Positions 24,065-33,205 of a DNA stretch of 64,000 nt are shown here, in pieces. This stretch comes from Paenibacillus cymbidii (GTDB lineage: Bacteria; Bacillota; Bacilli; Paenibacillales; NBRC-103111), in assembly GCF_004764705.1 (NCBI RefSeq), contig NZ_SHLX01000013.1, forward strand, positions 1 through 64,000, given 5' to 3'. The translations under genes and the position numbers were made by a program. Below the pieces are notes generated by a model that made no database searches, was not told the DNA's origin, and was given only the letters and a program-made list of their open reading frames with translations. Every line of letters starts with the position of its first letter. Position 1 is the stretch's first letter.

Positions 24065-25875
24065 CGTCCGTCCCCCCTTTCTTCGTCGATCCCGTTCCCG
24101 ACCGCCGCCGGTTCGCCGGACGAACCGGGCAATGTAAAAGCGAATGTCGTCCCGCTCCCCGGCACGCTATCGAACCACAGTCTGCCGCCGCTCAGACGCA
24201 CGAATTCGCGGGTGAGCACGAGTCCGAACCGCGTTTTGCCCGCTTCGTCGCCCATGCCCGGCAGCTTCAGGAACGGTTCCTCCTGCCGCAGCAGCTCCGC
24301 CGTTTCCCCATCGATGCCGGTTCCGCTGTCGCTTACCGTGATGCGAACCGCATCACCTTCCCGGGCGGCGCCGACTTCGATCGTACCGTCGAAATCGGTA
24401 AACTTGATCGCATTGGACAACAAATTGCGCAGGATCAGATCCAGCATCTCCTTGTCGGCGGTCACCATGATTGCCCCGTCGACCTGCTCGCTCATCCGGA
24501 TCCGCTTCATCCCGGCCTTCGCTCCCGTCAGCGACAGCGCCTGCCGAACGACCTGCCGCAAATTCCAGGCAAGCGGCCGGAAGTCGACGTTCCCGCTCTG
24601 GCTGCGATACCAGTCGAGCAAATTGTCGACCAGATGAAACGTGCTGTGCGCCTGGTCGCGGATTTCCCGCACAAGCACCGCATGTTCGGTTTCGGCGGCA
24701 GCCAGCTCGTCCCCGAGCAGCTCGGTCAGGTTGACCACCAGCGCGATCGGATCGCGGATATCGTGGGCCACGACCGTAAACAGCTTGTCCTTGAACGCGT
24801 TCAGCTCGGACAGCAGGCGGGCGTTCTCGCGCAGCCGCGCTTCGTTCTCCTTGAGCTCCGTGATGTCGCTCAGCGTCAACAGCTTGCCGATCGGGCTGTT
24901 CCGCGCCTCAAAAATGAACGAAAGACTGCATGCATAATGCAGCGTCCGCCCCCTGTCGGTTTGCTGGAACGGGAACCGATCGCCTTGGTCCACACCGGCG
25001 CCGATTCGTTCGAGCAGCCCGGGATAAGCCTTCAGCACGTCCCAGGCGTGGGCCGGGTACCGCTTCGTCGCGCCGAGCTCGGGAAGTACGCGTTCGGCCG
25101 CATGGTTGTAAGCGACGATCTGCGCCTCGTGATCGAACAGCACGACGCCGTCGCGTATCGTATCGAACACTTGCGCCTGCGCCAGCGGCGTCAGGCGGAG
25201 CAGGTGGAAGCGATAGATGCCCCACATGTAGGCGGCGCCGGTCACGGCGAATCCGAACGGCGTCAAATCGACCTCGAAGCCGAACCAGAGGAAGTTGTTC
25301 AGCAAAAACGGCGCCAACGCGCCTACGACGAGCACAGCGATCTGCTTGCGCACGATCGGCAGGGAGCGCCAGTACATCGGGACAAACAGCAGCATGCCGA
25401 ACAGCAGCGCCGCGTAATTGTAGATGATGTGCACCGCATAGCCCGGCCCCTTGACCGTCGTGTACAAAGGGAACGAGCCGTCGACGTTTGCGATGAAGCG
25501 CCTGTACATCAGATGATGCCAATCGTTGGTAAGCTGGAGGCAAAAGATTGCGACAGGAACGGCGAACAGCGCTACCGCCAGCGATTTCCGCAGCCGCTCC
25601 GCCGCCCCGGTGAACTGAATGACCAGGAGGAGCCACAGCGTCACGATAAAGGGAATGCCTACATATTCAATTTGCAGCGATAGCTTGAAGCCGCGCAAAC
25701 TGTTGCTCAATATTTCGAACGCATAGCCCACCGTATAAAACGACGCCGCCAGCATGATCAGAATCATCGTCCGGGCGACGACCAGGTGGCGTTTGCGGTA
25801 GGAAAGATAAGCGATGAGCAGCATCAGCGCCGCCGCAACAAACAGCATAATCGCCATTAAAGGCCGGATGTCCAT
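24061..25875 (-). CDS. 7TM sensor histidine kinase with PAS domain
   Basis: A 604-residue kinase. The first 225 residues contain seven hydrophobic helices of the HisKA_7TM type. A PAS module follows (about 235-350; DGVVLFDHEAQIVAYN). The dimerisation domain has VVAHDIRDPIAL (His near 378) and the ATPase has LLSNAIKF, DSGTGID and FGLVLTREFV. G2 is FGLVL rather than GLGL, a mild divergence. I place the start at the ATG at 25875, 8 bases after TAGGAG; an ATG at 25881 is too close. It pairs with the SARP-type regulator through a 4-base overlap. Confidence 0.9.
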   Translation of the reverse strand: MDIRPLMAIMLFVAAALMLLIAYLSYRKRHLVVARTMILIMLAASFYTVGYAFEILSNSLRGFKLSLQIEYVGIPFIVTLWLLLVIQFTGAAERLRKSLAVALFAVPVAIFCLQLTNDWHHLMYRRFIANVDGSFPLYTTVKGPGYAVHIIYNYAALLFGMLLFVPMYWRSLPIVRKQIAVLVVGALAPFLLNNFLWFGFEVDLTPFGFAVTGAAYMWGIYRFHLLRLTPLAQAQVFDTIRDGVVLFDHEAQIVAYNHAAERVLPELGATKRYPAHAWDVLKAYPGLLERIGAGVDQGDRFPFQQTDRGRTLHYACSLSFIFEARNSPIGKLLTLSDITELKENEARLRENARLLSELNAFKDKLFTVVAHDIRDPIALVVNLTELLGDELAAAETEHAVLVREIRDQAHSTFHLVDNLLDWYRSQSGNVDFRPLAWNLRQVVRQALSLTGAKAGMKRIRMSEQVDGAIMVTADKEMLDLILRNLLSNAIKFTDFDGTIEVGAAREGDAVRITVSDSGTGIDGETAELLRQEEPFLKLPGMGDEAGKTRFGLVLTREFVRLSGGRLWFDSVPGSGTTFAFTLPGSSGEPAAVGNGIDEERGDGR

Positions 25876-25993
25876 CAGCATGGCTCCTATACAACGTTAA
25901 AAAACCATGCCAAATTTATTCGCGAAACAGGTGGCACTATCCTGCCGGTTGCTCCCCCCGGTTCGCGGCACATTATGAAAGGGCTGGCGTTTC

Positions 25994-26186
25994 GAAATAA
26001 GCCCGGTTTCATGGGCTATTTCATTAAAAATGGACGGTCATGAAGAAATAGCCAGTGATTTCACTGGCTATTCGCTAAAAAAAGCCGGTTTGGAGACGAT
26101 TTGTCCAAAATAGCCAGCGTTTTCACTGGCTATTCCCGATCCGGCGGGCCCATATCCGCCAATAGGCCATTTTTTATGGCCTATTG
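25994..26186. repeat. Four-hairpin palindromic cassette, copy 5
   Basis: Outer hairpins are at 25994-26021 and 26160-26186, inner hairpins at 26045-26072 and 26107-26134. It occupies the gap between the kinase start and the DinB gene end. Confidence 0.88.
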
Positions 26187-26208
26187 GCGAGGCAGTGCGC
26201 TGCAGAGG

Positions 26209-26736
26209 TCACGTTCTGCGTAAAATGCCGAGGAAAGCCGACCACGGCCCCACATCTTCGCGATATCGTTCCGCCATGACCCGCATGATTTGGCTCATGT
26301 GCGTCAAGTCGTGCACGGCCCATGTAGACAGCAGCTCGCGCACCTTCACCGTGCCGAACGACGGGTGCTGCCCGGTCCTGTCGAAATCCCGCTCCGGGTC
26401 GACGAGTTCCCGCACGGCAGCGATATTGCGCGTCCGGATCGCCCGGAACTCCTCCAGCATCGTTTCCAGCGGCCGTTCGGCTTGGCTCAAGTGAGCAAAA
26501 CGGTCAAAGGGCGGCAGCGGCTTGACTTCACCATCGCCGAGCATGGAAACGAGGCGCGGCAGCCAGTTCGTGTGTTCGCTCTCAATAAGGTGTCCGACCA
26601 CTTCGGGAGCGTTCCATGTTCCTTCGCCTTCCCGGCATTGCAGCCAGCCGGCGGACAAACCGGCCAGCATCGCTTCCAGCGCGCGCGGCGTACGCTCCAG
26701 TATTTCGAGCGCTTCCTCCAGCTTCATGTTCGGCAC
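26209..26736 (-). CDS. DinB family protein
   Basis: A 175-residue four-helix-bundle protein of the DinB/YfiT superfamily, putative metal-dependent hydrolases or thiol transferases. The likely metal-binding His residues are in VVGHLIESEH (about 48) and in WAVHDLTHMSQI (about 142 and 146). The GTG at 26736 is 7 bases after GGAGGAGGGG; an ATG three codons later is an alternative. The physiological role is unknown, and it appears to be a single gene. Confidence 0.85.
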   Translation of the reverse strand: MPNMKLEEALEILERTPRALEAMLAGLSAGWLQCREGEGTWNAPEVVGHLIESEHTNWLPRLVSMLGDGEVKPLPPFDRFAHLSQAERPLETMLEEFRAIRTRNIAAVRELVDPERDFDRTGQHPSFGTVKVRELLSTWAVHDLTHMSQIMRVMAERYREDVGPWSAFLGILRRT

Positions 26737-26790
26737 GGGGTACCCCTCCTCCGGCTAACGCCGGGTTCGATTCAATGCCTCCATTGTAGC

Positions 26791-26838
26791 ACAAACAGGC
26801 TGCTCCGGACGGCCGAAGCCGACGCGGAACAGCCTGTG
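26791..26838 (-). terminator. Probable terminator of the stalk-domain gene
   Basis: CACAGGCTGTTCCG pairs with CGGAGCAGCCTGTTTG around a GC-rich apical stem (GGCTTCGGCC). The T-run is short, so strength is uncertain. Confidence 0.6.
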
Positions 26839-26849
26839 GAAGGGTTGAT

Positions 26850-27995
26850 TTAACGTCTCGGGAAAAATCCGACGAACGCTTTCGTCTGGAAATCGAAAGC
26901 GACCGTCAGCGGCCCGAGCAGCGGATCCTGATCGGTCTGGTACGTGACGGTGACGAGATTGCCGCCCGCAGCCCGAATGTCCGCCAGCAGCTGCTTCTGC
27001 TCGTCCGAAGCCGCCATTACGCCGGAGCCTTCCGCCCGCTCGATTTGCACGACCGCTTCTTCCGGCTTAATAGTCACGTGCGACGTTTGCTCGCCGATTT
27101 GCGCCCAAGCCAGATCGCGGTATTCCTGCGCCGCTTCCGGCGTCATCTTGCCCGCAGGACCTTGCTCGTCTTGCCCGTCAGGCAGCACAACGAGATAAAA
27201 CAGCGGGCTTTGCGGCGGGATGCTCTTGGTTGCGATCGGGCCATAATACGCGCGCACTTTGGCGCCGGCTTTCAGGTCCTCCCACGCGACCGACTCGCCT
27301 TGAGGCGTCAGCACGCTCGTCTCCTTGCCGGCGTTCAGCGTCAATGTCGGCACGGCCGCACCGTCGCGGACTTCACCGAAGCGAACCTGCCAGCCGTCGC
27401 CCGTCTTTTCGACCGACTGGATGACATCCTCTTTCACCAGCCGCTGAGCGCTGACCGTAACGCGCGCCGCATGCGATTGCCCCGGGAAGCTCATCGCCAT
27501 CACCGGCCCGTATTCGGCGTAAATTTGCGTGCCGGCTTTCAAGTCGGCGGCCGCTACGGCGTTGCCGGCTTCATCGGCGATCGTCGTTTTATCGTCGACG
27601 TAGAGGATAACCCAGGCGCCCGCGCCTTTGCCGAGCAGCTCGATGCGCAGCGACCCGTTGTCCATCGGCGTCACGCCCACGATTACACCGGTGCCGCGCA
27701 TGTAATCGGCCGCTTCCTCCTGCGATATCTTGTTCAAGCCGATCTCCTTGCTTGCGTCGTTGTATGTCACTTCATACCCCATATCGCCGGCAGCGGCCCG
27801 TACGGGAACGTAGGCCACGCCGTCAATGTAGACGGGAACCAGATCGGTCGGCTGACCGTTGACGACGACTTTCACTTCCTTGTGCCAAATGCCGGTCACT
27901 TTGTCGACGAGGTCCGTCGCCCCCGCCGTTAACGAGGCGCCAAGCAGTCCCGCCGCGGTCATAAGTACGATTAGCTTCTTCTTATGTTTGATCAT
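26850..27995 (-). CDS. Secreted stalk-domain (copper amine oxidase N-like) protein
   Basis: A 381-residue exported protein. A signal peptide is clear (KHKKK, then a hydrophobic core, cleavage after AGA near residue 26). Residues about 40-90 form the copper-amine-oxidase-N/stalk repeat common in Paenibacillus surface proteins (VVVNGQ, VYIDGVAYVPVR, EVTYNDASKEIGL). The rest contains two beta-rich segments with matching motifs (AGTQIYAEYGPVMAMSFPGQS and AGAKVRAYYGPIATKSIPPQS), an internal duplication. GGAGGAGA precedes the ATG. It is probably a cell-envelope structural or sensory protein; the exact role is unknown. Confidence 0.82.
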   Translation of the reverse strand: MIKHKKKLIVLMTAAGLLGASLTAGATDLVDKVTGIWHKEVKVVVNGQPTDLVPVYIDGVAYVPVRAAAGDMGYEVTYNDASKEIGLNKISQEEAADYMRGTGVIVGVTPMDNGSLRIELLGKGAGAWVILYVDDKTTIADEAGNAVAAADLKAGTQIYAEYGPVMAMSFPGQSHAARVTVSAQRLVKEDVIQSVEKTGDGWQVRFGEVRDGAAVPTLTLNAGKETSVLTPQGESVAWEDLKAGAKVRAYYGPIATKSIPPQSPLFYLVVLPDGQDEQGPAGKMTPEAAQEYRDLAWAQIGEQTSHVTIKPEEAVVQIERAEGSGVMAASDEQKQLLADIRAAGGNLVTVTYQTDQDPLLGPLTVAFDFQTKAFVGFFPRR

Positions 27996-28375
27996 GTTGT
28001 CTCCTCCATCGTGTATCGGATTGTGTGCCGCCCGGCCGCTGGCGCACCCTTGTTTGTCAACGTTGACGACCTCTCAGACGGGCACCGCTCGCAAAAGGTT
28101 GCAGACAACGCAGCGATTGCGCCAATAGTCCCGATCTGTTCCGATTACCGCTCTAACGGTTTCGGGTGAGCTTATTTGCTCATTTCGGCCGATAAAGCGC
28201 TATACAAACCCGTTCATCCGGTCACGATTCGGTGCGGGGGACCGCTCATTTTGTGCAGACCGACAACGACAACGTAAATTTTGCCGCTTGCGCCGGGGGA
28301 CTCCCGTCCACACCTCCTGCGCGCGCGGGCCATATAATACCGGAAGGACAAGATGCGGAGGCTGGTGATCGCCAA
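27996..28375. other. Divergent intergenic region with a 12-bp palindrome
   Basis: This gap separates the divergent stalk-domain and SGNH genes. It contains the perfect palindrome GTCAACGTTGAC at 28056-28067, a possible operator, and a TATAAT-like CATATAATACC near 28331-28340 upstream of the SGNH gene. No gene is seen. Confidence 0.4.
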
Positions 28376-29020
28376 ATGATTTATACCGCTGTCGGGGATT
28401 CGATTACGTTCGGGGAAAGCGCCTCCTCGCGGAAACGCGCTTATCCCGGTTTGGCGCTGGCTGCGCTGCGTGCGGGGGAACGGAAAGCGAGCGGCATCGT
28501 CCTGGCCCGGCCGGGCTGGTCCAGCACGGATCTGCTGCGCGCGCTGCATGGACGGGAATCGTCCGCCGTCCGGCAAGCCGACGTGGTGACCGTATGGATC
28601 GGCGGAGTCGATCTGATCCGCGCGGCGCTGCTGCCGCTGCAAAACGGACAACCGGCCGCCGCCGGTCCGGCCATGGCCCGCTTCAAGCGCCGGTTGCGCG
28701 CCATTCTGGTTCGCATCCGGCGCATCAGCCGCGCCCGGATCGTTTGCTGCACGCAGTACAATCCGTTCCCGCACACGCCACTCGCCGGCGAATGGATACG
28801 CCTCTTGAATCGGGCGATTCAAGAGGTCGCTTCCGCTTGCGGGGCCCGTGTGGCACCCGTCCACAAGTGGTTCGCGGGCAAGGAAGCCGCGCTGATCGCC
28901 GGTTACCGGCACGGAACCGTCGCGGACGCCTATCGCGGATCGCTGCCGATCCATCCGAACGACCGCGGCCATCGCGCGATCGCCAAGGGACTGGTCGCTT
29001 ATTTGCTGCCCGTTGCGTAA
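28376..29020 (+). CDS. SGNH/GDSL hydrolase-like protein with degenerate active site
   Basis: A 214-residue SGNH-fold protein. Block I is intact (AVGDSITFGES, Ser near 10). In block III the usual GGND is GGVD, so the oxyanion Asn is missing. In block V the DxxH Asp is replaced (SLPIHPNDRGH keeps the His but has Leu at the Asp position). Activity may be reduced or changed. I start at the ATG at 28376, after GCGGAGG; upstream in-frame codons lack homology. Its last 22 bases overlap the convergent lpd gene, so this hydrolase marks the edge of the low-GC island. Confidence 0.8.
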   Translation: MIYTAVGDSITFGESASSRKRAYPGLALAALRAGERKASGIVLARPGWSSTDLLRALHGRESSAVRQADVVTVWIGGVDLIRAALLPLQNGQPAAAGPAMARFKRRLRAILVRIRRISRARIVCCTQYNPFPHTPLAGEWIRLLNRAIQEVASACGARVAPVHKWFAGKEAALIAGYRHGTVADAYRGSLPIHPNDRGHRAIAKGLVAYLLPVA

Positions 29021-30387
29021 TGGATCATTTGTCCATGAATACCGAGGGCCGCCTCATGAAGCACTTCTATCATCGTGGGATGCGGGTGAATCGTGGCTGC
29101 CAGTTGTTCGGAGGTGAGTCCCATCTTTATGGCAAGAACACCCTCCTGAATCAAATCGGTCGCGTGCGATCCAATCATATGTACCCCGATGATGACATGA
29201 TCCTGCTTTCTGGCAATCATTTTCACCAAGCCCTCGGGTTCTCCCATGACAAGCGCTTTGCCATTGGCGGCAAAGGGGAATTTGCTTACTGCAATATCGA
29301 TCCCGCGCTCCTTTGCAGCTTGCTCGGTCAATCCCACCATGGCGATTTCGGGAAGGGAGAATATACAAGCGGGAACGGCCTCGTATGGCAGTCGTTCACA
29401 CTCGCCAAACATGTGGTCGACCGCAACTAGAGCTTCATGCGATGCGACATGGGCAAGCATGATGCCGCCGGTTACGTCGCCCGCCGCATAAATAGCTTCC
29501 GAGCTGGTTTGCATACAAGCATCCACGGCGATGCCCCGTTTGGTATCATACCGAATGCCTTGCTCATCCAGATTCAAGCCTCCGAATTCCGGCGATCTGC
29601 CTGTTGCCAGCAGCACATGAGTCGCCGAAACGGTTTTGGGTTCCACTCTGACGACAAAGTCGACCATCAACGGGCTTGCCCCCCGGATCGCACCAACTTT
29701 TGCCGAAGTGTACAAGTCAATCCCTTTTCGTTTCAGCATACCGGCCAAACGTTTGCTTATTTCTTCGTCCATCTCGGGCAAAATACGTTCCGACATTTCA
29801 ATAACCGCTACTTTGGTGCCGAATGCGGCAAAAATACTGGCGAATTCGATCCCGATAACACCGCCGCCAATAATGGCAATCGAGGCCGGCAAGCGGCTCA
29901 ATTCCAATATGGAATTGCTGTTCAGAACATTAGGCAGACTGGCTCCCGGGAGCGAGATCTCTGCCGCCTTCGATCCCGTGGCAATCAAAATATAACTGGC
30001 CTGCAATACTAATCCATTAATCAGCACTTCCCGATTTCCGATTAATTCCGCTGTTCCATGATAAACCTCAATTTTGTTCGCTTGCATCAATTGCTGAATC
30101 CCTTTGCCGAGCGCGGCGGCAACCTCGGACTTCCTCGCCATGACCCGCTGAAAGTCCAGTTCGATCTGCCCGACTTGAATCCCGAAGTGAGCAAGCTGTT
30201 GCAACTGACTGAATAAATACGCTGTCCGATGCATGGCTTTCGTAGGAATACAGCCCCAATTCAGGCACGTGCCTCCCAGCTTTTCCCGTTCGATCAGCGC
30301 AACCTTCTTGCCGTACCGGGCTGCCCGAATCGCCGCGACATACCCCGCCGGACCGCCGCCAATCACGATTAAATCATAGGAAGCCAT
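28999..30387 (-). CDS. lpdA: Dihydrolipoyl dehydrogenase (E3)
   Basis: A 462-residue FAD/NAD flavoprotein that reoxidises dihydrolipoamide of 2-oxoacid or acetoin dehydrogenase complexes. It has the FAD site GGGPAGYVAA (9-18), the redox disulfide C41/C46 in GGTCLNWGCIPTK, the NAD site IIGGGVIGIEFASIF, and the C-terminal HPHPTMIEVLHEA with the His-Glu catalytic pair. Trp replaces the usual Val between the cysteines. AAAAGGAG precedes the ATG at 30387. It is the most distal gene of the leftward cluster and would serve the E2/E1 genes at 43416-46571. Confidence 0.93.
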   Translation of the reverse strand: MASYDLIVIGGGPAGYVAAIRAARYGKKVALIEREKLGGTCLNWGCIPTKAMHRTAYLFSQLQQLAHFGIQVGQIELDFQRVMARKSEVAAALGKGIQQLMQANKIEVYHGTAELIGNREVLINGLVLQASYILIATGSKAAEISLPGASLPNVLNSNSILELSRLPASIAIIGGGVIGIEFASIFAAFGTKVAVIEMSERILPEMDEEISKRLAGMLKRKGIDLYTSAKVGAIRGASPLMVDFVVRVEPKTVSATHVLLATGRSPEFGGLNLDEQGIRYDTKRGIAVDACMQTSSEAIYAAGDVTGGIMLAHVASHEALVAVDHMFGECERLPYEAVPACIFSLPEIAMVGLTEQAAKERGIDIAVSKFPFAANGKALVMGEPEGLVKMIARKQDHVIIGVHMIGSHATDLIQEGVLAIKMGLTSEQLAATIHPHPTMIEVLHEAALGIHGQMIHYATGSK

Positions 30388-30459
30388 ATGCAAATTCTCC
30401 TTTTGTTGAATAGCCTCTCGGCATTGGTCGATATCGGCTGGACGCAGCCGCATCGCTCT

Positions 30460-31779
30460 TCATTTGTCCAAGCCGCATGCCTCGGCCAAAATCTCGACAA
30501 GATGCAACGCTCGAACACGACCTGTGTCTCCTCGCCGATCGATTCCGATTCGCAGCTGCAGCAAACAACCCGGGTTTCCCGTTACAATGGCAGTTGCCTT
30601 TGTGTTATCGGCCTTCACCATCTTCTCGTCCAATATCTTCATCGACTCTGCAAAATGAACCAGGTTGTATATCCCGCCGGAAGCGCAACAGCTTGCGCTG
30701 TCCTCCATTTCGACGAAGCTTGCCCCCGGTATCGACTGCAGCAGCAATCGTGGCGCCTGATGAACACGCTGGACATTTCGCAAGTGACAGGAATCCTGGT
30801 AGGTAATCGAACCGCCACTCCATTTTTTCGCAAACGGAAGGGGGCCTAACTCAACCAGAATTTCGCTTATATCCTTCGATTTACCGGAGAACTCCTTTGC
30901 TCGTTGAGCCCAGGCCTCATCTTTGGCGAGCAAATGATCATATTCGCGCAGCATGGCACCGCAGCCGCCCGCATTATTGACATACCAGCTTGACCCCGAC
31001 TGTTCAAACGCCGCAATATTGGCTTTGGCCAGCGTCCGGGCATCTTCCAGCCTCCCCTGATGCGAATGCAGGGCGCCACAGCAATTTTGCCGCTCGGGAA
31101 TAATGACTTCACATCCGACGGATGTCAGCAGTTCGATCGTCAGACGATTCGTCTTGTTCATCAAGGCATCCATTATGCAACCGGCAAAAAAGGAAACGCT
31201 CATTTTCTTCTTGCCTTTCGCCGGAACGACCTTCCCCCGCTTTGTGCGGCGAATCGGCCTCTCCACGCGGGGAAGCACCCTTTCAAATTGAGCCAATCTG
31301 GCGGAAATTTTAGGTAATACTCCCGTGCTTCGAACGAAACGGTCCAGTCCGAATGTTTGATACAACCATACGGCGTTCCCTGCCAATCTTAATCGCCGCG
31401 GGTAAGGAAATATTTTGTTTAGCGCCCATCTCTCTATTCGATCCCCCGAATGGAAATCTCGTTTTTCAGCTTTATCCGCATGAATAGCCTCTTTCGCAGC
31501 TTCCAGAATATGGCCGTACGGCACATTGACCGGGCATGCCGGCTCACAGGCTCTGCACCCCAGGCACAGATCGATAGGCTTCGCCAGATCTTCCGCAAGG
31601 TTTATTTTGCCCTCTGCAGCCAACCTGACCAGATTGATTCTTCCCCGCGGAGAAGCGGATTCCACACCCATAGACGCATAGGTCGGACAGGCCGGCAGGC
31701 AATATCCGCACTGAATACACATGTTTGTAGCATCGTATGCCAGTTTGGACCGTTTGTCTGATCCGTCTGACAAGCTCAT
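30460..31779 (-). CDS. glcF: Glycolate oxidase iron-sulfur subunit
   Basis: A 439-residue protein with two N-terminal [4Fe-4S] motifs (CIQCGYCLPACP near 21-32 and CLGCRACEPACP near 73-84) and two CCG domains (NCCGALHSHQG, SCCASGG). It is the electron-transfer partner of the FAD subunit encoded immediately upstream: that gene's stop and this ATG are separated by one base, and AAGGTGG serves as ribosome binding site. Together they should oxidise glycolate, D-lactate or another 2-hydroxyacid to the 2-oxoacid. Confidence 0.92.
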   Translation of the reverse strand: MSLSDGSDKRSKLAYDATNMCIQCGYCLPACPTYASMGVESASPRGRINLVRLAAEGKINLAEDLAKPIDLCLGCRACEPACPVNVPYGHILEAAKEAIHADKAEKRDFHSGDRIERWALNKIFPYPRRLRLAGNAVWLYQTFGLDRFVRSTGVLPKISARLAQFERVLPRVERPIRRTKRGKVVPAKGKKKMSVSFFAGCIMDALMNKTNRLTIELLTSVGCEVIIPERQNCCGALHSHQGRLEDARTLAKANIAAFEQSGSSWYVNNAGGCGAMLREYDHLLAKDEAWAQRAKEFSGKSKDISEILVELGPLPFAKKWSGGSITYQDSCHLRNVQRVHQAPRLLLQSIPGASFVEMEDSASCCASGGIYNLVHFAESMKILDEKMVKADNTKATAIVTGNPGCLLQLRIGIDRRGDTGRVRALHLVEILAEACGLDK

Positions 31780-31780
31780 A

Positions 31781-33184
31781 TCAAGTTAGCACCACCTTGG
31801 TTTGAGATGGCTGGGGAAATATTTTTCCCGGGTTTAAAATATGGTTCGGATCCCATGCTTGCTTGATTTGCTTCATCATGGCCAAGCATTCCTTGCCGAG
31901 CTCCATCTCCATATAGGGCGCTTTGAGCAGTCCGATTCCATGCTCCCCAGAAAGCGTACCGCCGAGTGCAACGGCGGCTTCGAATATTTCGCTTACCGCA
32001 TCCTCCACCCGCTTCATTTCATCGAGATTGCGCTTGTCGGCAATAATGTTGGGATGGAGATTTCCGTCTCCGGCATGACCGAACACGACAAGATTCAATT
32101 GGTATTTCTGGCGGATTTGTTTTAATTTATCCATCATGGCTGGAATCTGATCGCGGGGGACCGTCGCATCCTCGGAAATTTTGGTCGGCCCCATTTGAGC
32201 GATCGCAGGGGAAACCATTTTTCTGGCCTTCCAGATTTCATCCTGCTCGCTTTTATTCGCCGCTACTTTTACTACCATCGCCTGCTGCGCTAAACAAATC
32301 TCCTCGCATTTCCGAATCTCATCATCCACTGCCGCAGGATGGCCGTCCACTTCAATAATCAGAATCGCTTCCGCATCCAATGGCAACCCGCTCGGCTGAT
32401 AGTTCTCAACTGCCCGGATACAGTACTCATCCATGATTTCCAGGGCAGCCGGTAAAACTCCCGCTGACAGAATTTTCGTAATGGCATGACCGGAATCGAT
32501 GAATCGGTTAAAGGCGGCAAGCAGCGTTTTTTTCGCCTGAGGTTTGGGAATTAACCGTATAATCGCTTCGGTTACGATTCCCAGTGTTCCTTCCGAGCCA
32601 ACAATGAGACGAGTCAAATCATAACCCGTCACATTTTTTACCGTTTTCCCCCCTGTTCGAATGAGTTCGCCAGTAGGAGTAACCACCTCTAACCCGATCA
32701 CGTATTCCTTCGTTGTTCCATATTTTAATCCTTTGGGCCCGCTTGCATTTTCCAGCAGATTTCCGCCAATGGTGCACACGTTTGAACTGCTTGGATCCGG
32801 CGGGTAAAATAGCCCGACTTCTTCCGCTTTTCTATGGATGTCGCCTGTAATGACGCCAGGGGAAACAATGGCCAATAAATTCTCGCGATCGATCACCAGC
32901 TTCTTGTTTAAACGCGACATGTCCACTACCATGCCGCCTTCCACCGGAAGCGGCCCCCCGCTCAATGATGTCGCCGCCCCCCTTGGATAGACGGGAAACC
33001 GATATTTATTCGCCAGCTTGACAAGCCCGCAGATTTCTTCGGCATTCTTGGGTTGAATAACAATCTCCGGTAAATATTCGCCGAATGAAGCGTCGAAACT
33101 ATAGGAATAACGATCCGCCAAATCAAGCAGCATCCGTTCCCGGGGTATGAACGTTTCGATCTCATGAAGAATATGACGCTCCAT
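31781..33184 (-). CDS. glcD: FAD-linked 2-hydroxyacid oxidase subunit
   Basis: A 467-residue PCMH-type flavoprotein related to GlcD and D-lactate dehydrogenase. The FAD-binding part contains YPRGAATSLSGGPLPVEGG (about 70-88), PDPSSSNVCTIGGN and NVTGYDLTRLIVGSEGTLGI. The C-terminal part has the catalytic/substrate region FGHAGDGNLHPN and GTLSGEHGIGLLK. The ATG at 33184 is 9 bases after GAGGG and fits better than the ATG at 33193. It likely delivers electrons through GlcF to the respiratory chain. Within this cluster the natural substrate may be a pathway-specific hydroxyacid rather than glycolate. Confidence 0.92.
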   Translation of the reverse strand: MERHILHEIETFIPRERMLLDLADRYSYSFDASFGEYLPEIVIQPKNAEEICGLVKLANKYRFPVYPRGAATSLSGGPLPVEGGMVVDMSRLNKKLVIDRENLLAIVSPGVITGDIHRKAEEVGLFYPPDPSSSNVCTIGGNLLENASGPKGLKYGTTKEYVIGLEVVTPTGELIRTGGKTVKNVTGYDLTRLIVGSEGTLGIVTEAIIRLIPKPQAKKTLLAAFNRFIDSGHAITKILSAGVLPAALEIMDEYCIRAVENYQPSGLPLDAEAILIIEVDGHPAAVDDEIRKCEEICLAQQAMVVKVAANKSEQDEIWKARKMVSPAIAQMGPTKISEDATVPRDQIPAMMDKLKQIRQKYQLNLVVFGHAGDGNLHPNIIADKRNLDEMKRVEDAVSEIFEAAVALGGTLSGEHGIGLLKAPYMEMELGKECLAMMKQIKQAWDPNHILNPGKIFPQPSQTKVVLT

Positions 33185-33205
33185 TGATTCCATCCCTCGT
33201 TTCCT

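Noticed and set aside
28999..30387. Mercuric or glutathione reductase instead of dihydrolipoyl dehydrogenase
   Set aside because: The C-terminal HPHPTMIE motif and the presence of E1/E2 genes in the same cluster favour lipoamide dehydrogenase.
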